64,000 nucleotides of DNA, taken from Tetranychus cinnabarinus. Lineage: Eukaryota; Arthropoda; Arachnida; Trombidiformes; Tetranychidae. The stretch covers positions 3,782,001-3,846,000 of the forward strand of contig WHVY01000003.1 in the NCBI GenBank assembly GCA_022266195.1, written 5' to 3'. The translations under genes and the position numbers were made by a program. The notes beneath the pieces are model-generated. The model was not told where the DNA came from. It ran no database searches and worked only from the letters and a program-made list of their open reading frames with translations. Of the stretch, positions 11,832-25,236 are shown in pieces (the first letter of the stretch is position 1; each line of letters starts with the position of its first letter).

Positions 11832-14800
11832 ATGAATTTTCACATAACCAAGGTAAGTTGTTTACATTTTTGCTTAGCCGCCATTGAATTATGCTTTTTA
11901 TGCTTTACGAGTGTTTTCAGGTTACCAGATTTTTACCGTTTCATTTTTCTGCTCATCAATTAGCCTGTCAATCTATTAAATATCAATGTTAACACTTAAT
12001 AAATAGCTAATCAAAAAGGACACTTTTTAATATCTTGAAATTGAATAGTTTTGCCCGTTTTATGCTTTATGCTTTGAACGAAAGCTGTATCTGTAAGCGA
12101 AATATCGATAGTTTGTTTATCGATAGATATTAATGATAGATATTTTTGATTCTATCTCTTGATATAGTTGAACTTTGACATGTTAATGCAGCTTGTTTAG
12201 CTTATTTTTGCCATCATTTGTGCCATTTTATTCAAGGTTTATTTTGGATAATAATTTAAATCGGAAGTAGATAGTTGAAACAATAAGGTTAACCATTAAA
12301 TTTATTGAGCGTGTTAAGACAAGGTGATTCAAGCTATGCTTACAATGTGAGAGAAACCAGAAATGATATCACCGATTGATGATATTGAGATTGTTTAAAA
12401 TCTTTTGATACACACAATTTACCCTGACAATCGTTTCTTTATTACAATCAACACTGTTAATCACGATGAACAAAATCCCTCTCTTTTCCTGGTGTCTTTA
12501 CAGATATTTGTTTTACTCATCTTTCTGGTACCATTGATATCAGCCCAATATGAAGATGATGGCTACTACCCAACATCCAAATGGTACATGCGAGCTCCTA
12601 AATCGATAAGTGGACTTTTCCGTCGACTATTGGGTCGTCGTAAGAATACAATTAGAACGGTAAGACCTTAATTATTTAAAGTTAATGATGTGTCTAATTT
12701 TTGCTTGTCCAATGACCACCAACAATTTTCTAGTCAAACTGGTAACTTATAGTATTCCTTAAAAAATAATGACAACCAGAAAAGTGTTGAGAAGGATTAT
12801 TTTTGTTCAAGTGAAAATGTGTGTCACCCAATTCATCATGATTAATATGATGATGATGAAGTTATATTTTTAGAGCCGGAAGTTTACTATTGTTGGGTTT
12901 GCAATTAGATTTGACCCTTAAACAAGACCTGTAAGATGGGTTACATTTGGTTAGGGTCAAGAGGATTGATTTGTAGCAAACAATGAGAAAAACCAAGAGT
13001 TAACCAGAAAAACATTTGTTTGTCAACTCATTTGTTCAATTGTCAACATAATCATTGTTTAATAAGAGTGTTAAGTGTTGAACAACCTTAAATTGTAACC
13101 TTCCAACAATCCAAAAATATACTCAATAACAGTGTTATGGTGAAAATAGATTTACCATAATCAACTCAATCATGTGGATACAAAAAATGTATATATTTAA
13201 TAGAGTAAAAATTAATCAGGAAATCTTGAAAACAAAGCAATCACACAAAACCGACACTCTCAATCTTTACCTTAGCACGATCAATAAACATCATAATCAC
13301 AATCATCCTCTCAATTAATCGTCATTACAATCATCATTTGGGTGCAACAAATGAATACAATGAAGCCTCGTAAAACCTACTGATGTTTCATATAAAGTAA
13401 CCCAACATTTCTCATGATAATCATCAATCTGAAAAATTGTTTCAACCAATATTTACACTTACTAACCCTTTGATTGACAATAAACCATTTTAACTAATGA
13501 CTATTTAATGACCATCAATGAGTCAGCAAGAGCTGTCTGACCTCAACTTGAATATAATTTTCACCCAAAAGTGCCAAATATTGTTGCCTGAAAAAAAACC
13601 AACATTGAAAATTGTGGAATGTTGAATGAAAAGCAGCAAAAATTATCCTCCTCATCGTCAGCTTTATCACCAACATCACCATCTATTCATTGATTTTTCA
13701 TGATAACATGAGCAAAAATATTTCAATTTGACAGCAACCTGGTGTGAGTTGTGAGGGTTAAAAAATTAACTAACTGGCTGGTTAGTTAGTTTTTGTTGAT
13801 TAATATGCGTTCCACACTAATTGTGTTTACCGTGTTTAACCTGACAAACAACAGTCAGTCAAAAATGATTATTTTTTCTGATTCCATTCCGTTCATTTCA
13901 ATGTGAGTTATCTGGTTATCAATACGGTAATCTTTTCACCTTCACCATTGATTATTCTTCTTCCTCATCTTATTTAAGATTAATTATCACCAACATAACT
14001 CAAATGGTTATTAATTTAGTTAGTTAGATTATCACCGCTTTTCACCACAAAATTCAATTTACTATTAATTCATAATTTAATCAAAGTCAACTTTTACCAT
14101 TTTGTATTAACCGCCATTTCAGCTTCTTCCTTGTTCCTCCTACTTTACCCTTTTGCCTCCAAGGAAACTAATCTACATATGAATTTGCTGTTTATTTTGC
14201 TTTCTCGTTTCCTTTCAAGTCTCAAAGTTGACTTTCTTGATTCCTTAAATTCCTTTGCCATGAACAACTTTTATATTTTATTTTTTTATCAACAATAATC
14301 TTTACTCCTAAGAGGGTCAGGTTACTATTAAGGAGGACCACAACAACAATTAACAACCTCCCACTCCTTAAATATAAAACAACATAATTATCTCTGTATC
14401 TACAAGTTTTACCCTTAACTTGGTTAACCTTTACTTCATCTTTTTTTTCAACCCGTGTTTATTCAATAATTATTATTTCACTATTAATTTTGCTTCTGGT
14501 CATGATTGACTCATCGTTTTAATCATCATTTACCCTTTTATTTGATCGTCAAAAGGAGAAAGGATTGAAAAGTAAAGCAGAGGTCAGGCCTAAAAGATTT
14601 AATTTACTGATGATCTCTATTCTTGTATAAGTTACTTAGTTACTACATTTGTATATTTGAGTAAATCATTAAGTTAATGTACCAACATTTTCTGTTATCA
14701 CCAGAAACCATATTTTAATGGAAATTAAATTTAAATGAGAAAAATTAGGAGTTGAGGAATGGTGCGTAAAGTTACTTCTGGATTGTTTCTCGTGCAGTTA

Positions 14801-17800
14801 AAATTGATGGCACATAATCAATGGAATCAATGAGCCTGGTTATCTTGAAACTCTTATGATCATCCGATAATACATTTTGTATTATGAAATTGGAATTTTT
14901 TAAATCTTCTAACATGAATCATCATTTAATGAATATCAATAAGATATATTTGGAAAAGTCGCAAAGCAGATGAAATGTAAAATATATAAATATCGGTATC
15001 GATATTTATCAATAATTTATAAATGATTAGAGTTTTAGACTTAATGGATTGAACCAAATATTGTCACGATGATGATATTGACATGATATCCAATTTTTTC
15101 ACAATCTTTCAATGATTTCTGGCATGATAATACAAAAAGATGATGATAATCAGGATTGTTGCAAAATTGTAAAATGAAGACCAAATGAAATTGAACTGTA
15201 ATCTGGGCAATTTAATGTATTAACATATTTTAAAGAATCACGAAGTCGACCCACTTTAATGACAAGTTAAATACAATTAGTACTAGTAGTTGGATTGATT
15301 TATCTATCACCAAAGAGCCCAGTAAATGAAGGAAGGATGAGAAGAAGAAGAGAAAAGGATAAACAAGATTCTGAGCCATCACCATCTTCATGTATTGATT
15401 AAAAGAATCAACATTAATCTTGGCAATCAAATGAACACGACTTGTGCCGTTGATCACGATAAACATAGTTTCTTAATGTTGCTCAGTTATATAAATAACA
15501 ACGTGCCAAGAAGGTTAATCTCTAGTTGTACAAGCTAACCTTGGCACTTGACAAGGAAGATAGCAAGAGAAGCGAAGTGATTGCTGATGATGAGCTTTGC
15601 AATGATTCGATGGTTCGATATGCACCAACGAATTTTTGTTTGGATCAATTTTTTCAACCTTTAAACCCAAAAGTTAACCCAAGTGAATGCAGTTAACTTG
15701 AAATGAAGAAGAACCATGAGAATGAAGATGATGGGTGAAAATTGTAAATTTACAGTTGAACCAGTGAAAATGCAACCCAAACAAAATAACGTGAAACTCA
15801 TTTAAATTGAATTCAAATCCCTCTCTTGGTATTTTCAATCAAATATTTCAAATTTAACTCAAAGTTTAAAATTTTAACGTAACAACAATTAAAGGCGGAA
15901 GCGAATCAAATATCAAGGCAACAATTTAACCCAAAAAAATGCGACAAAATAAACATATTTCACATTTTTTAATGAAATGAGATTCAAATGTAGACTTTTG
16001 TCGCCTTGAGATTTCATTTTATTTCACAGTAAAATTGTTTCTATTTCATTGAAAGAATTTGTATTTCTGGTGAATTTGAAACATTTGGTTGAAAATTCCA
16101 AAGAAATTTCATTGTTGAAACCCAATCTGAATGAGGTGAACGACAGTTGCTGCAATTTCACCGGTTTAGCTGTAAAAATGGGAAAATAGCAAATGTTTGA
16201 TTAACTGTTAAGCCTGATGTAACCATAACCATTGAAAGATATTAACACCACCTACATGATAAAAGCGTTCAATGATGAGGCCAATAAAGATGATGAAGAG
16301 TCTAATTTAGCAGAAGATGATGGCGATAATGAAAAGGGTACTTTAAGGAGGCAAAAAGTGATGAACAAGATTAACAAACTATGACCTTTTTGATGGTCAA
16401 TGAAGATTGTTGGTGTAAATTAATGTCTATTGATAAAAAGTAAGAGAAACTGAAAAGATACAAAAATTTCATGATGATGATGATGATGGTTCTCATCTTA
16501 TTTCATCCGCCACCGGGTTAGCCTTAATTACCGTTAAATCCGGTTATATTGATTCTCTTTCTTCTCCTTCATTTCTCTAATTTCATCACTTGTGAGTTTG
16601 AATGAAACCTGAAAACCATCATTTTTATCCCTTCCTTTACCTGTCCGAAATGATACCCTTGATCTCTTTACAACCGCATTCATCATTCCTGGTAATCTGA
16701 TGTAAACTAACACGAGATTGGCACGATTTTTCCACTCTACTAATTCCCCTGATCTTACCCTGACCCGTGGTTTTTTTCAATCAACTGCCGAATCTATCAG
16801 ATTAACTGGCAAATTAAAAATCAAAATGAAAAAGAAAGATATTTAAAGATTTAAACGATAAGAAAGATGAATGAACATGATGATGGTTAAATTTTTGAGA
16901 TGATTTCAATCAATTGAACTGATTGTAAAAATCAATGGATTCCAATTTAAATTGAAATCCATTTCTTGTTTTTTTTATTTCTTTTCAAAAGCTTCAACCT
17001 TTCTCATCATGTAATACATTTGTATTACATTTTATTATACAAACTTCACCAAGTATTATGTATCTTCAATCATAATAGTTTAACTAATCATCTATTCATG
17101 TCTTAACAATCTAACCTTTAGTTTAACAAATAACTCCTTTGTTGTTGGATTTAATATTAAACCTTTTCTGGCTTGTCATTGTTTAAGAAGGTTTATTTCA
17201 ACTGTATATTTAATATTGAAATTTATTTCATCTGTTGTTAATAATTTCTTGTTAACTAATTGTTCTATTTTCATTTATATTACAGGGTTTCCAAGGAACA
17301 GCAATTGCTAATGGACCTTATTCAAGTCAACCCTCTTCATATTATTCATCCTTTTTCTCGAACCCATTCTCATCTGGATCACCCAATTCTGGTGGATCAA
17401 ACTATCCTGGTCCACAAAACCAAGGATCTTCTGGATTATCTGGTTTCTCATCAAACCTTTGGTCACCTTCCTTGAGCAGTTACACCAATGTTGTCGGTGG
17501 AATGGGTTCAGTTCCCTCTGCCGGTACAAATTATCCAACCTATTCACCACCCGCTTCTGGCCCTGGATCTGGTAATCCAGCCAACCTTGATTTCCACGCT
17601 GTCCTCGATCAATTTGTCCGATCAGCTGGCCTTTCACCAACCGGTGATCAAGATACTTCAGCATCAACCATCCAATCTAAAGGAGACTCACCAGTTTTCA
17701 GTTTCAAGAAGCTCTACTCGTTCCCATTCTATCTCTCAACTGATCAACAACAACCTACTGATCAAGGATTTAATTTACAAATTCCTTACATGAGGAAACA

Positions 17801-19972
17801 CATTAGACGAGCTCTTCATGAAAGTCCATTCAAGAATCCTAAATTCTTTGTGTAAGTATACTTTTCATTCCCATTTTTCACTTACTTACTGTATAATGGG
17901 AACCGAAAATTGAAAGATGAGAATTAATGGCTCAATAACAATTTAGCTTCTGACATTTTTCCTACTTTTTCAGATCTTAAATTGTTAAAAGCAACCAATC
18001 AAGATGAATTACTAGATCACTATTTAAAATGCAAATAAATTGATTTGCTATTGAATTGATCACTAGTTTCTATTGCACCTTTTTTACCTTCAATCTAAAT
18101 GGGAACAAATTTACACTTTGATCAGAAACAATCAATTTGAGTAGTTTTTTAGGCAGTAATTTGTTTTCTTGTCTTCAAACATCATGGATCAATCAAATTG
18201 AATTTGATTGAACATGAAGGCTTGACAGATATTTAATCCGATTCATTTCGTTGGTTGCTCGAGAGAAAGTTGATCAATTGATTGTTAACTCATAGTGAAA
18301 ATAATAATAATTATAAACAGAATCAGAATCTGTTTTTTCATTGTTTCATTTTTTAGTCTCTCATATTAGGTGTCATTGATTGATATTAAGCATTGAAAAG
18401 TGAAATAATACAAATATAATTTAGCTTTACTTTGTCCTCAATCTTAAATTTGATTTACTCGATTCAACCAATTAATAATAGACAATCTAAATTTAAAACT
18501 GTACAGTTTAATCGAGATTGAAAGAGACGATCAGAAAAGTTGAAATTTAATCATTCTTCATTGCCTTTTCATTATTCAAAAGGTACGATTCAACAAAGGT
18601 TAACCTTTCAATTATTCAATATTAATGAAATAATTTCTTTAATTTTCATCAACCAAAGCTAACTGCAACATTTTTAATTTAATCAATAATGTTCAATCAG
18701 CCGAGTAAATCATTGATCCAAAATGATCATACGAATAGCTTCTAACTGTTTGAGTATTAATACGTTTTATTTGCTATTCAAGATTCTGTGATTAGTTATT
18801 GTTTGATCAACGTCAATCTGAAATCATTTGAAGTGTAAATAATTTACTCTTTAACATTTTAAGTTTACCTAAATTTATGCTTGCCGGTCAGCTCAGCTGG
18901 TAAGATTCATATCGTTAATAGCTTGTTAATAGGGTGTGATAATGTTATTTCAATTGTTTTGTTTACTTGTTGGTTGAGACTAATTGTAACAATGTACTAA
19001 TCATCTTTTTTTTTATTTGTTCATCTTTTTTCTATTGCTTATTACAGCGACAAACAATCAATTCAAAATTGGTTGCACCCAAAAAATTGGTATCACGGTC
19101 AACAAGCTCTTCAACAATCGGCTTCATCAATAATTCCAACAACAACCAACGTTCAATGGCCTAATGGACAAGAGAATAACCCAGTCCTTGGTGGTGGTCA
19201 CCAGCGAGTCTATCGAGGTAAACCAATCGACCATAACCCAAGATTAGTTGGTCACCATCAACAAGGTATTCCCATGCAAGCATCAGCAGCACCTCCAACA
19301 ATCAGATCACCCGTTGTCCCCAACTCAGGTGTTGTCCCATCAATGGCAACCTCAGGCTCACTTAAACCAGGTCACCATCAAGCCCAACAAGGCCAACCTA
19401 AAGCTCAAATTCATCCCCAGTCACCCATTTCTCAATCTTCATCCGTTTCATCATCATCATCATCTTCGTCTTCCTCTTCAACTATTGTATCATCAGCGCC
19501 ATCAGTTTCTTCATCATCGGTAGCTCCAGTCAATGATCAAGCCCAATCACAACAACAACAACAGCAACAACAACAGGGATCAGCTTCATCTGGTCAATTA
19601 TCTGACACAAATATTCTTAGTTCCCAAGCTTTTATTACTCAATATTTACAAGACCATTTTGCTGCAGCTAATCAAAAACAGTTAAATGGTTTAAACATTA
19701 AAGATGACCAAGAAGCAAATGAATCTCAATATGCACCATCCTATTATTATGGCTCAGTTGCCAACAAAGGTCAACAACAACCTTCACAACAAGGCAAACA
19801 GCATCAGTCGCAATTAGTCTCTGGTCAAGAAAAAGGTCAATCAGCCTCAGGCATACCATCATCATCTTCTTCATCGTCCTCTTCAACATCACTTGTCTCT
19901 GGTGATCAATCCTCGCCCATTAGTTCGTACCAGGTATCTTATTCATCTGGAGGTTATGGGACTTCCTCTTAA
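11832..19972 (+). CDS. Secreted Ser/Gln/Gly-rich protein of unknown function
   Basis: Exons 11832-11852, 12504-12659, 17286-17851 and 19048-19972 are all in phase and give 555 residues. The first 21 bp exon plus exon 2 make a clear signal peptide, 'MNFHITKIFVLLIFLVPLIS'-AQ. A basic stretch 'FRRLLGRRK' follows and could be a dibasic processing site. Exon 3 is Gly/Ser/Pro/Tyr-rich, then more ordinary ('LDFHAVLDQFVRSAGL', 'SFKKLYSFPFYLS', 'IPYMRKHIRRALHESPFKNP'). Exon 4 is low-complexity, with two poly-Ser blocks (about 19446-19480 and 19857-19885) and a nine-residue poly-Gln run (19549-19575). I recognise no family. An extracellular, cuticle, silk or saliva role is possible but is guesswork. 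Introns are 651, 4,626 and 1,196 bp. The coding model is firm because all three junctions keep one open frame. Confidence 0.82.
12660..17285 (+). other. 4.6 kb intron 2 of the secreted Ser/Gln-rich gene
   Basis: AT-rich, with no convincing nested gene. A minus-strand open stretch at 15230-15466 has a hydrophobic N-terminus and a TATATAA-like box about 20 bp upstream, but no donor or homology to support it. The intron is far longer than most in this window, which may mean internal regulatory sequence. Confidence 0.45.
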
Positions 19973-21833
19973 AATAGGAAGATGAAGCGATATTTAAACA
20001 ATTTTAATGAGAGACTGGATAAAGAAAACGTTGAAAAGTAATATTATGGGAACTGTCCAACGCTATTTTTATCATACCTCATCAAAATAATGATAACTAT
20101 GTTAACATTCATCAATTTCATCTTCAATTTAATATATCAAAGATTACCTTCCACTAACCATTTTTTTAAACAACAAACAACAAATTCCTCATCACCTCAT
20201 CATCAACAACATATTCATCAATCTTCTCATTTTCATCTCAAATATCATCGACATCAATCTACTCTCTCGCTCTCTCTCATCCTGAGCAAGTCAATGAAAC
20301 CAATCTTCCTGTTATTTACCTTAAAACTTGCTTTCATCTCAATCGCCACATTAATTGCTGGCCAAAATTATTTTTTTCATTACCAATCTATTGACCTACA
20401 ATGAATGGGAAAAGCAATTGGAGTTGCAAGAATGAGCATGGATACAGACCAGTTTCAGTTTACTTTGAATCTATCCTTTGGAGAGTGTTTATTGACCTTT
20501 ATAACTACTAAAAAGCCCACCTATTAATGCTAATTAAACCAATTTAATATGATCAACGGAGATTAAGGAGCCACGCAACCGATTCGCATTTCTTTATATA
20601 TTTATATTTTGATACTTTCCTTGGCTCATCTTAATTTTTTGTTTCGATCCTGTCTTCCGTCCATTATAATTTTAATTTTATACTAAGCTGACCAATTAAT
20701 TCTTAATTATGTCCTGTTTTTTTCAATAATTTAAGACAACGAAATCAACTGTTATGAAGTTTTGTAACAAAAGGGTTTTCTGTAATTCTCATTTAGTGTT
20801 ACCGCCATGAAGTACCTGAAAAGTTTTGATAATTGCCAAGCCATTTTTGTCTTGATCACACAGAATAGTGATTCCTATTGTTGGTATTGCTGTTGAACAG
20901 CAAAATTGCTAAACAATAATGTTGATAATACACGAATTTTTGGATACAAAAATATTGGACGATTATCTTCCAGGAATCTGCAAATCTCAAAATTCAAACG
21001 GATTGGCTTATTTATCATAATATTATATTTATGCATTCTTTTAATTTTGTTTGAAAACAAAATTAATTGGAGAGGCAAGACTAAATGATAACACTGCAGA
21101 TTGTTAAAATTTAATTTCATGGCTATTTTATAAATCAAATAATGTTATTTGTTCAATCAATTTACATTCTAATTGCTGCATTGTTCTGTTTGAATCATTT
21201 GTATTCAAAATTAAGTAAAATGAAAAAACAGACAATGTGGATACACTGTAGCGACTTTTTCTCGCCTATTTATCAAATAAAATATTTCTTTTAAATTATC
21301 CATTGTGTTCGCATCTTTTCTTGCAAAATTTCATCAAACTTTGAATTTATTGATTTTAAATCCGTAACTAAGCAAATTGTTTAATGACTGAGAAATTGTA
21401 ACATTTGCTTGATAGTTGATTAAGACGCCGTCGGTTTAACAAGATATATAGATTTCACAATTAACTTTGCAATAAAGCTTAAGAATTTGTTTTCACCCAA
21501 AATCATACAAAGAAACTTGAGAAAATTATCACAATTGCGATCAAATAATCGTTGGGATGTTTGTTGCTAACTGCACTTGTTTACGAAATTCAAAAAAGCT
21601 GTTTATTGGAAGTTGCAACTTTGCAAGTGTATTACGTAGTAGTGACATCTAACGTTATTTAATTCAAACTAGGTATGCTATCTTATTTCCCTTTCCGGAT
21701 TAATTCACTTCATTGTGTTTGTGGGGTTTAAAAGTTAAATTTCACCTCTCTTCGCTTCAGCTTTCTGCCTTGTGTTCGTTTTTTACTTTGATTTATTTCG
21801 TACTCTTGTATTCAATTAACTTAACTGTCAATC
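19973..21833. other. Intergenic: 3' region of the secreted protein gene and EEF1A upstream region
   Basis: No coding exon accepted. The last ~90 bp before the EEF1A ATG (about 21740-21833) is pyrimidine-rich with TCT/CTT runs. That resembles the TCT initiator and 5' terminal oligopyrimidine leader usual for translation-factor genes, so transcription probably starts there. This is inference; no start site is marked by the sequence alone. Confidence 0.4.
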
Positions 21834-23475
21834 ATGGGTAAGGAAAAGACTCATATTAACATTGTCGTTATCGGTCACGTCGATTCTGGTAAATCAACCA
21901 CGACCGGACATTTAATCTACAAATGTGGTGGTATCGATAAGCGTACCATTGAAAAATTCGAGAAGGAGGCCGCTGAGGTATGTCATTCTTTTGATATTTT
22001 ATATTATGCTTTATTCAAGTTAGAATTTTAGTAATTAACTTGCTAAAGTCTGATATTGTATTTAGTTAACCCATTTTGACCATGCAATATGGATATCTCA
22101 TTGTTCCAATTTACCTTGCCCTGTTACCATCCGTTTCCTTTGTTATCTACAATGACATGATTTATTTGAATTTTATTCTTATGTATTTAATTTTTTTCAT
22201 TATTTTTTTTCATATTTTTTTACTTATTAGATGGGAAAAGGTTCCTTCAAGTATGCCTGGGTATTAGATAAATTAAAGGCTGAAAGAGAAAGAGGTATCA
22301 CTATTGATATTACTTTATGGAAATTCGAAACACCCAAATACTATGTTACCGTTATTGATGCTCCTGGTCACAGAGATTTCATCAAAAACATGATTACTGG
22401 TACTTCTCAAGCTGATTGTGCTGTATTGATTTGTGCTGCTGGTGTTGGTGAATTCGAAGCTGGTATCTCTAAGAACGGTCAAACTCGAGAACATGCTTTG
22501 TTGGCATACACCTTGGGTGTAAAACAAATGATTGTTGGTGTTAACAAAATGGATTCAGCTGAGCCAAAATATTCTCAAGCTCGTTATGAAGAAATCACCA
22601 AGGAAGTTAGCAGTTACATTAAGAAGATTGGTTACAATCCAGCAACTGTACCATTTGTACCAATTTCTGGATGGCATGGTGACAACATGATTGAACCATC
22701 ACCCAACATGCCTTGGTATAAGGGATGGTCAATTGAAAAGAAGGGAGCTAAATTGGAAGGTAAAACATTGTTACAAGCCTTAGATGCTATGGATCCTCCA
22801 TCTCGACCAGTTGATAAGGCACTTCGACTTCCACTCCAAGATGTCTACAAAATCGGTGGTATCGGTACTGTACCCGTTGGTAGAGTTGAAACTGGTACAA
22901 TTAAGCCAGGTATGATTGTTACATTTGCACCAGTTAACTTGACAACTGAAGTAAAATCAGTTGAAATGCACCACGAATCATTGACTGAAGCTGTACCCGG
23001 TGACAATGTTGGTTTCAACGTTAAAAACGTATCTGTTAAGGAATTGAGACGAGGTTATGTAGCTGGTGACAGCAAAAATAATCCACCTCAAGCTACTGAA
23101 GAGTTTGCTGCCCAGGTTATTGTATTGAACCATCCTGGTCAAATTTCAAATGGTTACACACCAGTTTTGGACTGTCACACTGCTCACATTGCTTGCAAAT
23201 TCAAGGATATCAAGGAAAAAATTGATCGTCGTAGCGGTAAAAAATTAGAAGATAATCCAAAATCAATTAAATCCGGTGATGCTGCTATTGTTGATTTGGT
23301 TCCAAGTAAGCCAATGTGTGTTGAAACTTTCACCGACTTCCCTCCTCTTGGACGTTTCGCTGTCCGTGATATGCGACAAACTGTTGCTGTTGGTGTCATT
23401 AAATCTGTTAAACCTAAAGATTTGTCTGCTGGAAAAGTCACTAAAGCCGCTGAAAAGGCTGCCAAAAAGAAATAA
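21834..23475 (+). CDS. EEF1A: Translation elongation factor 1-alpha
   Basis: Exons 21834-21977 and 22231-23475 give 462 residues, the normal EEF1A length. The 253-bp intron lies after codon 48 (GAG|GTATGT ... TTATTAG|ATG). This GTPase delivers aminoacyl-tRNA to the ribosomal A site in the cytosol. All G motifs are intact: P-loop 'GHVDSGKST' (about residues 13-21), 'DAPGHRDF' (about 91-98), 'NKMD' (153-156) and 'SGWHGDN' (about 194-200). Domains 2 and 3 follow, ending in the Lys-rich tail 'KVTKAAEKAAKKK'. Third codon positions favour GGT, GCT and CCA more than in neighbouring genes, as expected for a highly expressed gene. A polyadenylation signal lies 28 bp after the stop. Confidence 0.98.
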
Positions 23476-23503
23476 CATGTTAACTTTGCTTAATTTCTGA
23501 ATC

Positions 23504-23509
23504 AATAAA
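23504..23509 (+). terminator. EEF1A polyadenylation signal AATAAA
   Basis: AATAAA lies 28 bp downstream of the EEF1A stop codon and is followed by a T-rich stretch (TTTTCTCC, then CCTTTTTATATTTTT). Canonical spacing for cleavage shortly after. Confidence 0.75.
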
Positions 23510-25236
23510 AGATTTAAACATTTTCTCCTGAATTGTCCTTTTTATATTTTTGCTATTATCCTCACCATAGAATGTCATTAATAGGACGGGCAAATGGTTA
23601 CAAACTGGTCATTGTTACTCATCAATTTTTTTCCCAGGAAAACCAGTTTGTTGCCCTTTATCTAGCTCCTAGGTTATGTTAACCTTTAACCTTGACTTGT
23701 TGACTAACAAAATTGTAACAAACCTTGTAACCTTTCAAAATCTCAATTATGCCCAACTTGTTTAAAAACATGTTTTTTGTATTTTCAGGCTTGTGAATGC
23801 AGCGCCAGGCGACAGAACATCTTTTAGCATTTACGTCATTATCACCTGAATAAACTAGAAGAATCTAAGAATTACATCGACACAAAGATGATAAAAACCA
23901 ATTCGATTTATCGTGAAAAGAAACATTACAGTGACATACCTTGTGCTTTAACAGGTAAACATTTCCTTAAATAACCACAAAAATCTTTTGATAATTCAAA
24001 AAAGTAAAGATCGTTTGATATTTCATTGAACAAAGGTTCCTGAAACAATGAAAACATTTCAACATTCAAGCAAACAATTTTTGAAATACTAAATGTCAGA
24101 GATGTACATGTATGATAATATGGGTGATAATAAAAGTGTAAGGCAGCAGACATTCAACTTGTAGCATTAAATGGTGAAATAATCAAATAATGATCAATTT
24201 TAAACATCACTCACATATTGATAAATTCACGTTTTTAAATAATAGAAGGCGCAACAAAAAAGATGTTTAAATAACGATCAAATCAGTTGAAAAATCAATT
24301 AGACCTGATGATAACAGTGAAAGTTGTTTTAAAGTGATTTAAAAGTCATGCTAGCACAATTATCATCATACTTGATGCATTTGAATATTAACGTATCTTT
24401 GATTACCATCATGATTATCTTCTCATCATGAATGGTTCACAATCTTATACACTAAACCTGACACATAGTCAAGATAATTGTTGAACCTTTCCAATGGGCA
24501 CAATTTAAAATCACGTTTCACGTCGTCTTTTACGACTGACTCTTAATCACTCGAGAATTACAGAGGTTCATTACAGAATATGTTATTCTGTTGATTCCAA
24601 AGAATAAAGTGATTAGTTGATGGCTCAGAAACTGAGGAAAGAATATTGTGAAATTATAAATCAAAGCAAAACATTACAATATTATTTGCTGTAAAAGCTT
24701 GTCTTATCTGTTCCATTTTGAATTAATTTTGCCGGAATAACTTGATTCATCAAGGACAGGATCATGCTTTTTCCAACAAAATGTATACTCAGGTTGTTGG
24801 GCTTTGGATTCTTGATGATACTCAATGATAATCGTTGGTTAATATATCTATGAGGGTAAACAAAGATAAACAGAGATCATTTTTTCATCGATGAACATTT
24901 TCAAAACGAAATACATCTTTCTAAAAGGCCGGACCATTAATTGTTGACTATTAAAGGCAACACTGATTCAATCACCATTAAATAATAGTCAAATTTATGA
25001 AAAAGTTCAGCAATCAAAAAGATAACCGTGAATCCCCTGAAGCGTAGTTTCAATTTAATTAATGGGGAAATAATTTTTCCAACTTCCAATGGGCAGTGTA
25101 TTTTGTTCACAGGCAAGATGGCAACCTTATAAAGGTTCAAGAAAATGATGATCTAAGAATACTTTATGAATTTATCTTGCTTCGAACACTTAGTTAATTC
25201 CTTTCACAGATTTGCTGAATCAAAAACTGTTACAGA
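23510..25236. other. Intergenic, nothing definite
   Basis: AT-rich, with no supported exon, repeat or RNA gene. Short open stretches at 23926-24153 and 24937-25140 (minus) lack motifs and splice context. Confidence 0.4.

Noticed and set aside
15230..15466. Minus-strand frame with hydrophobic N-terminus and a TATATAA-like box upstream, inside the 4.6 kb intron
   Set aside because: No convincing splice donor, no domain, and the residues after the hydrophobic part look random.
18880..18912. GGTCAGCTCAGCTGGTAAGA resembles a tRNA D-arm / box A
   Set aside because: No box B or T-arm within the next 80 bp and no acceptor stem; it is inside an intron.
20290..20404. Plus-strand frame beginning MKPIFLLFTLKLAFISIATL, like a signal peptide
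   Set aside because: It ends after 36 codons at a stop without a donor, lies in the likely 3' region of the secreted protein gene, and has no downstream exon.
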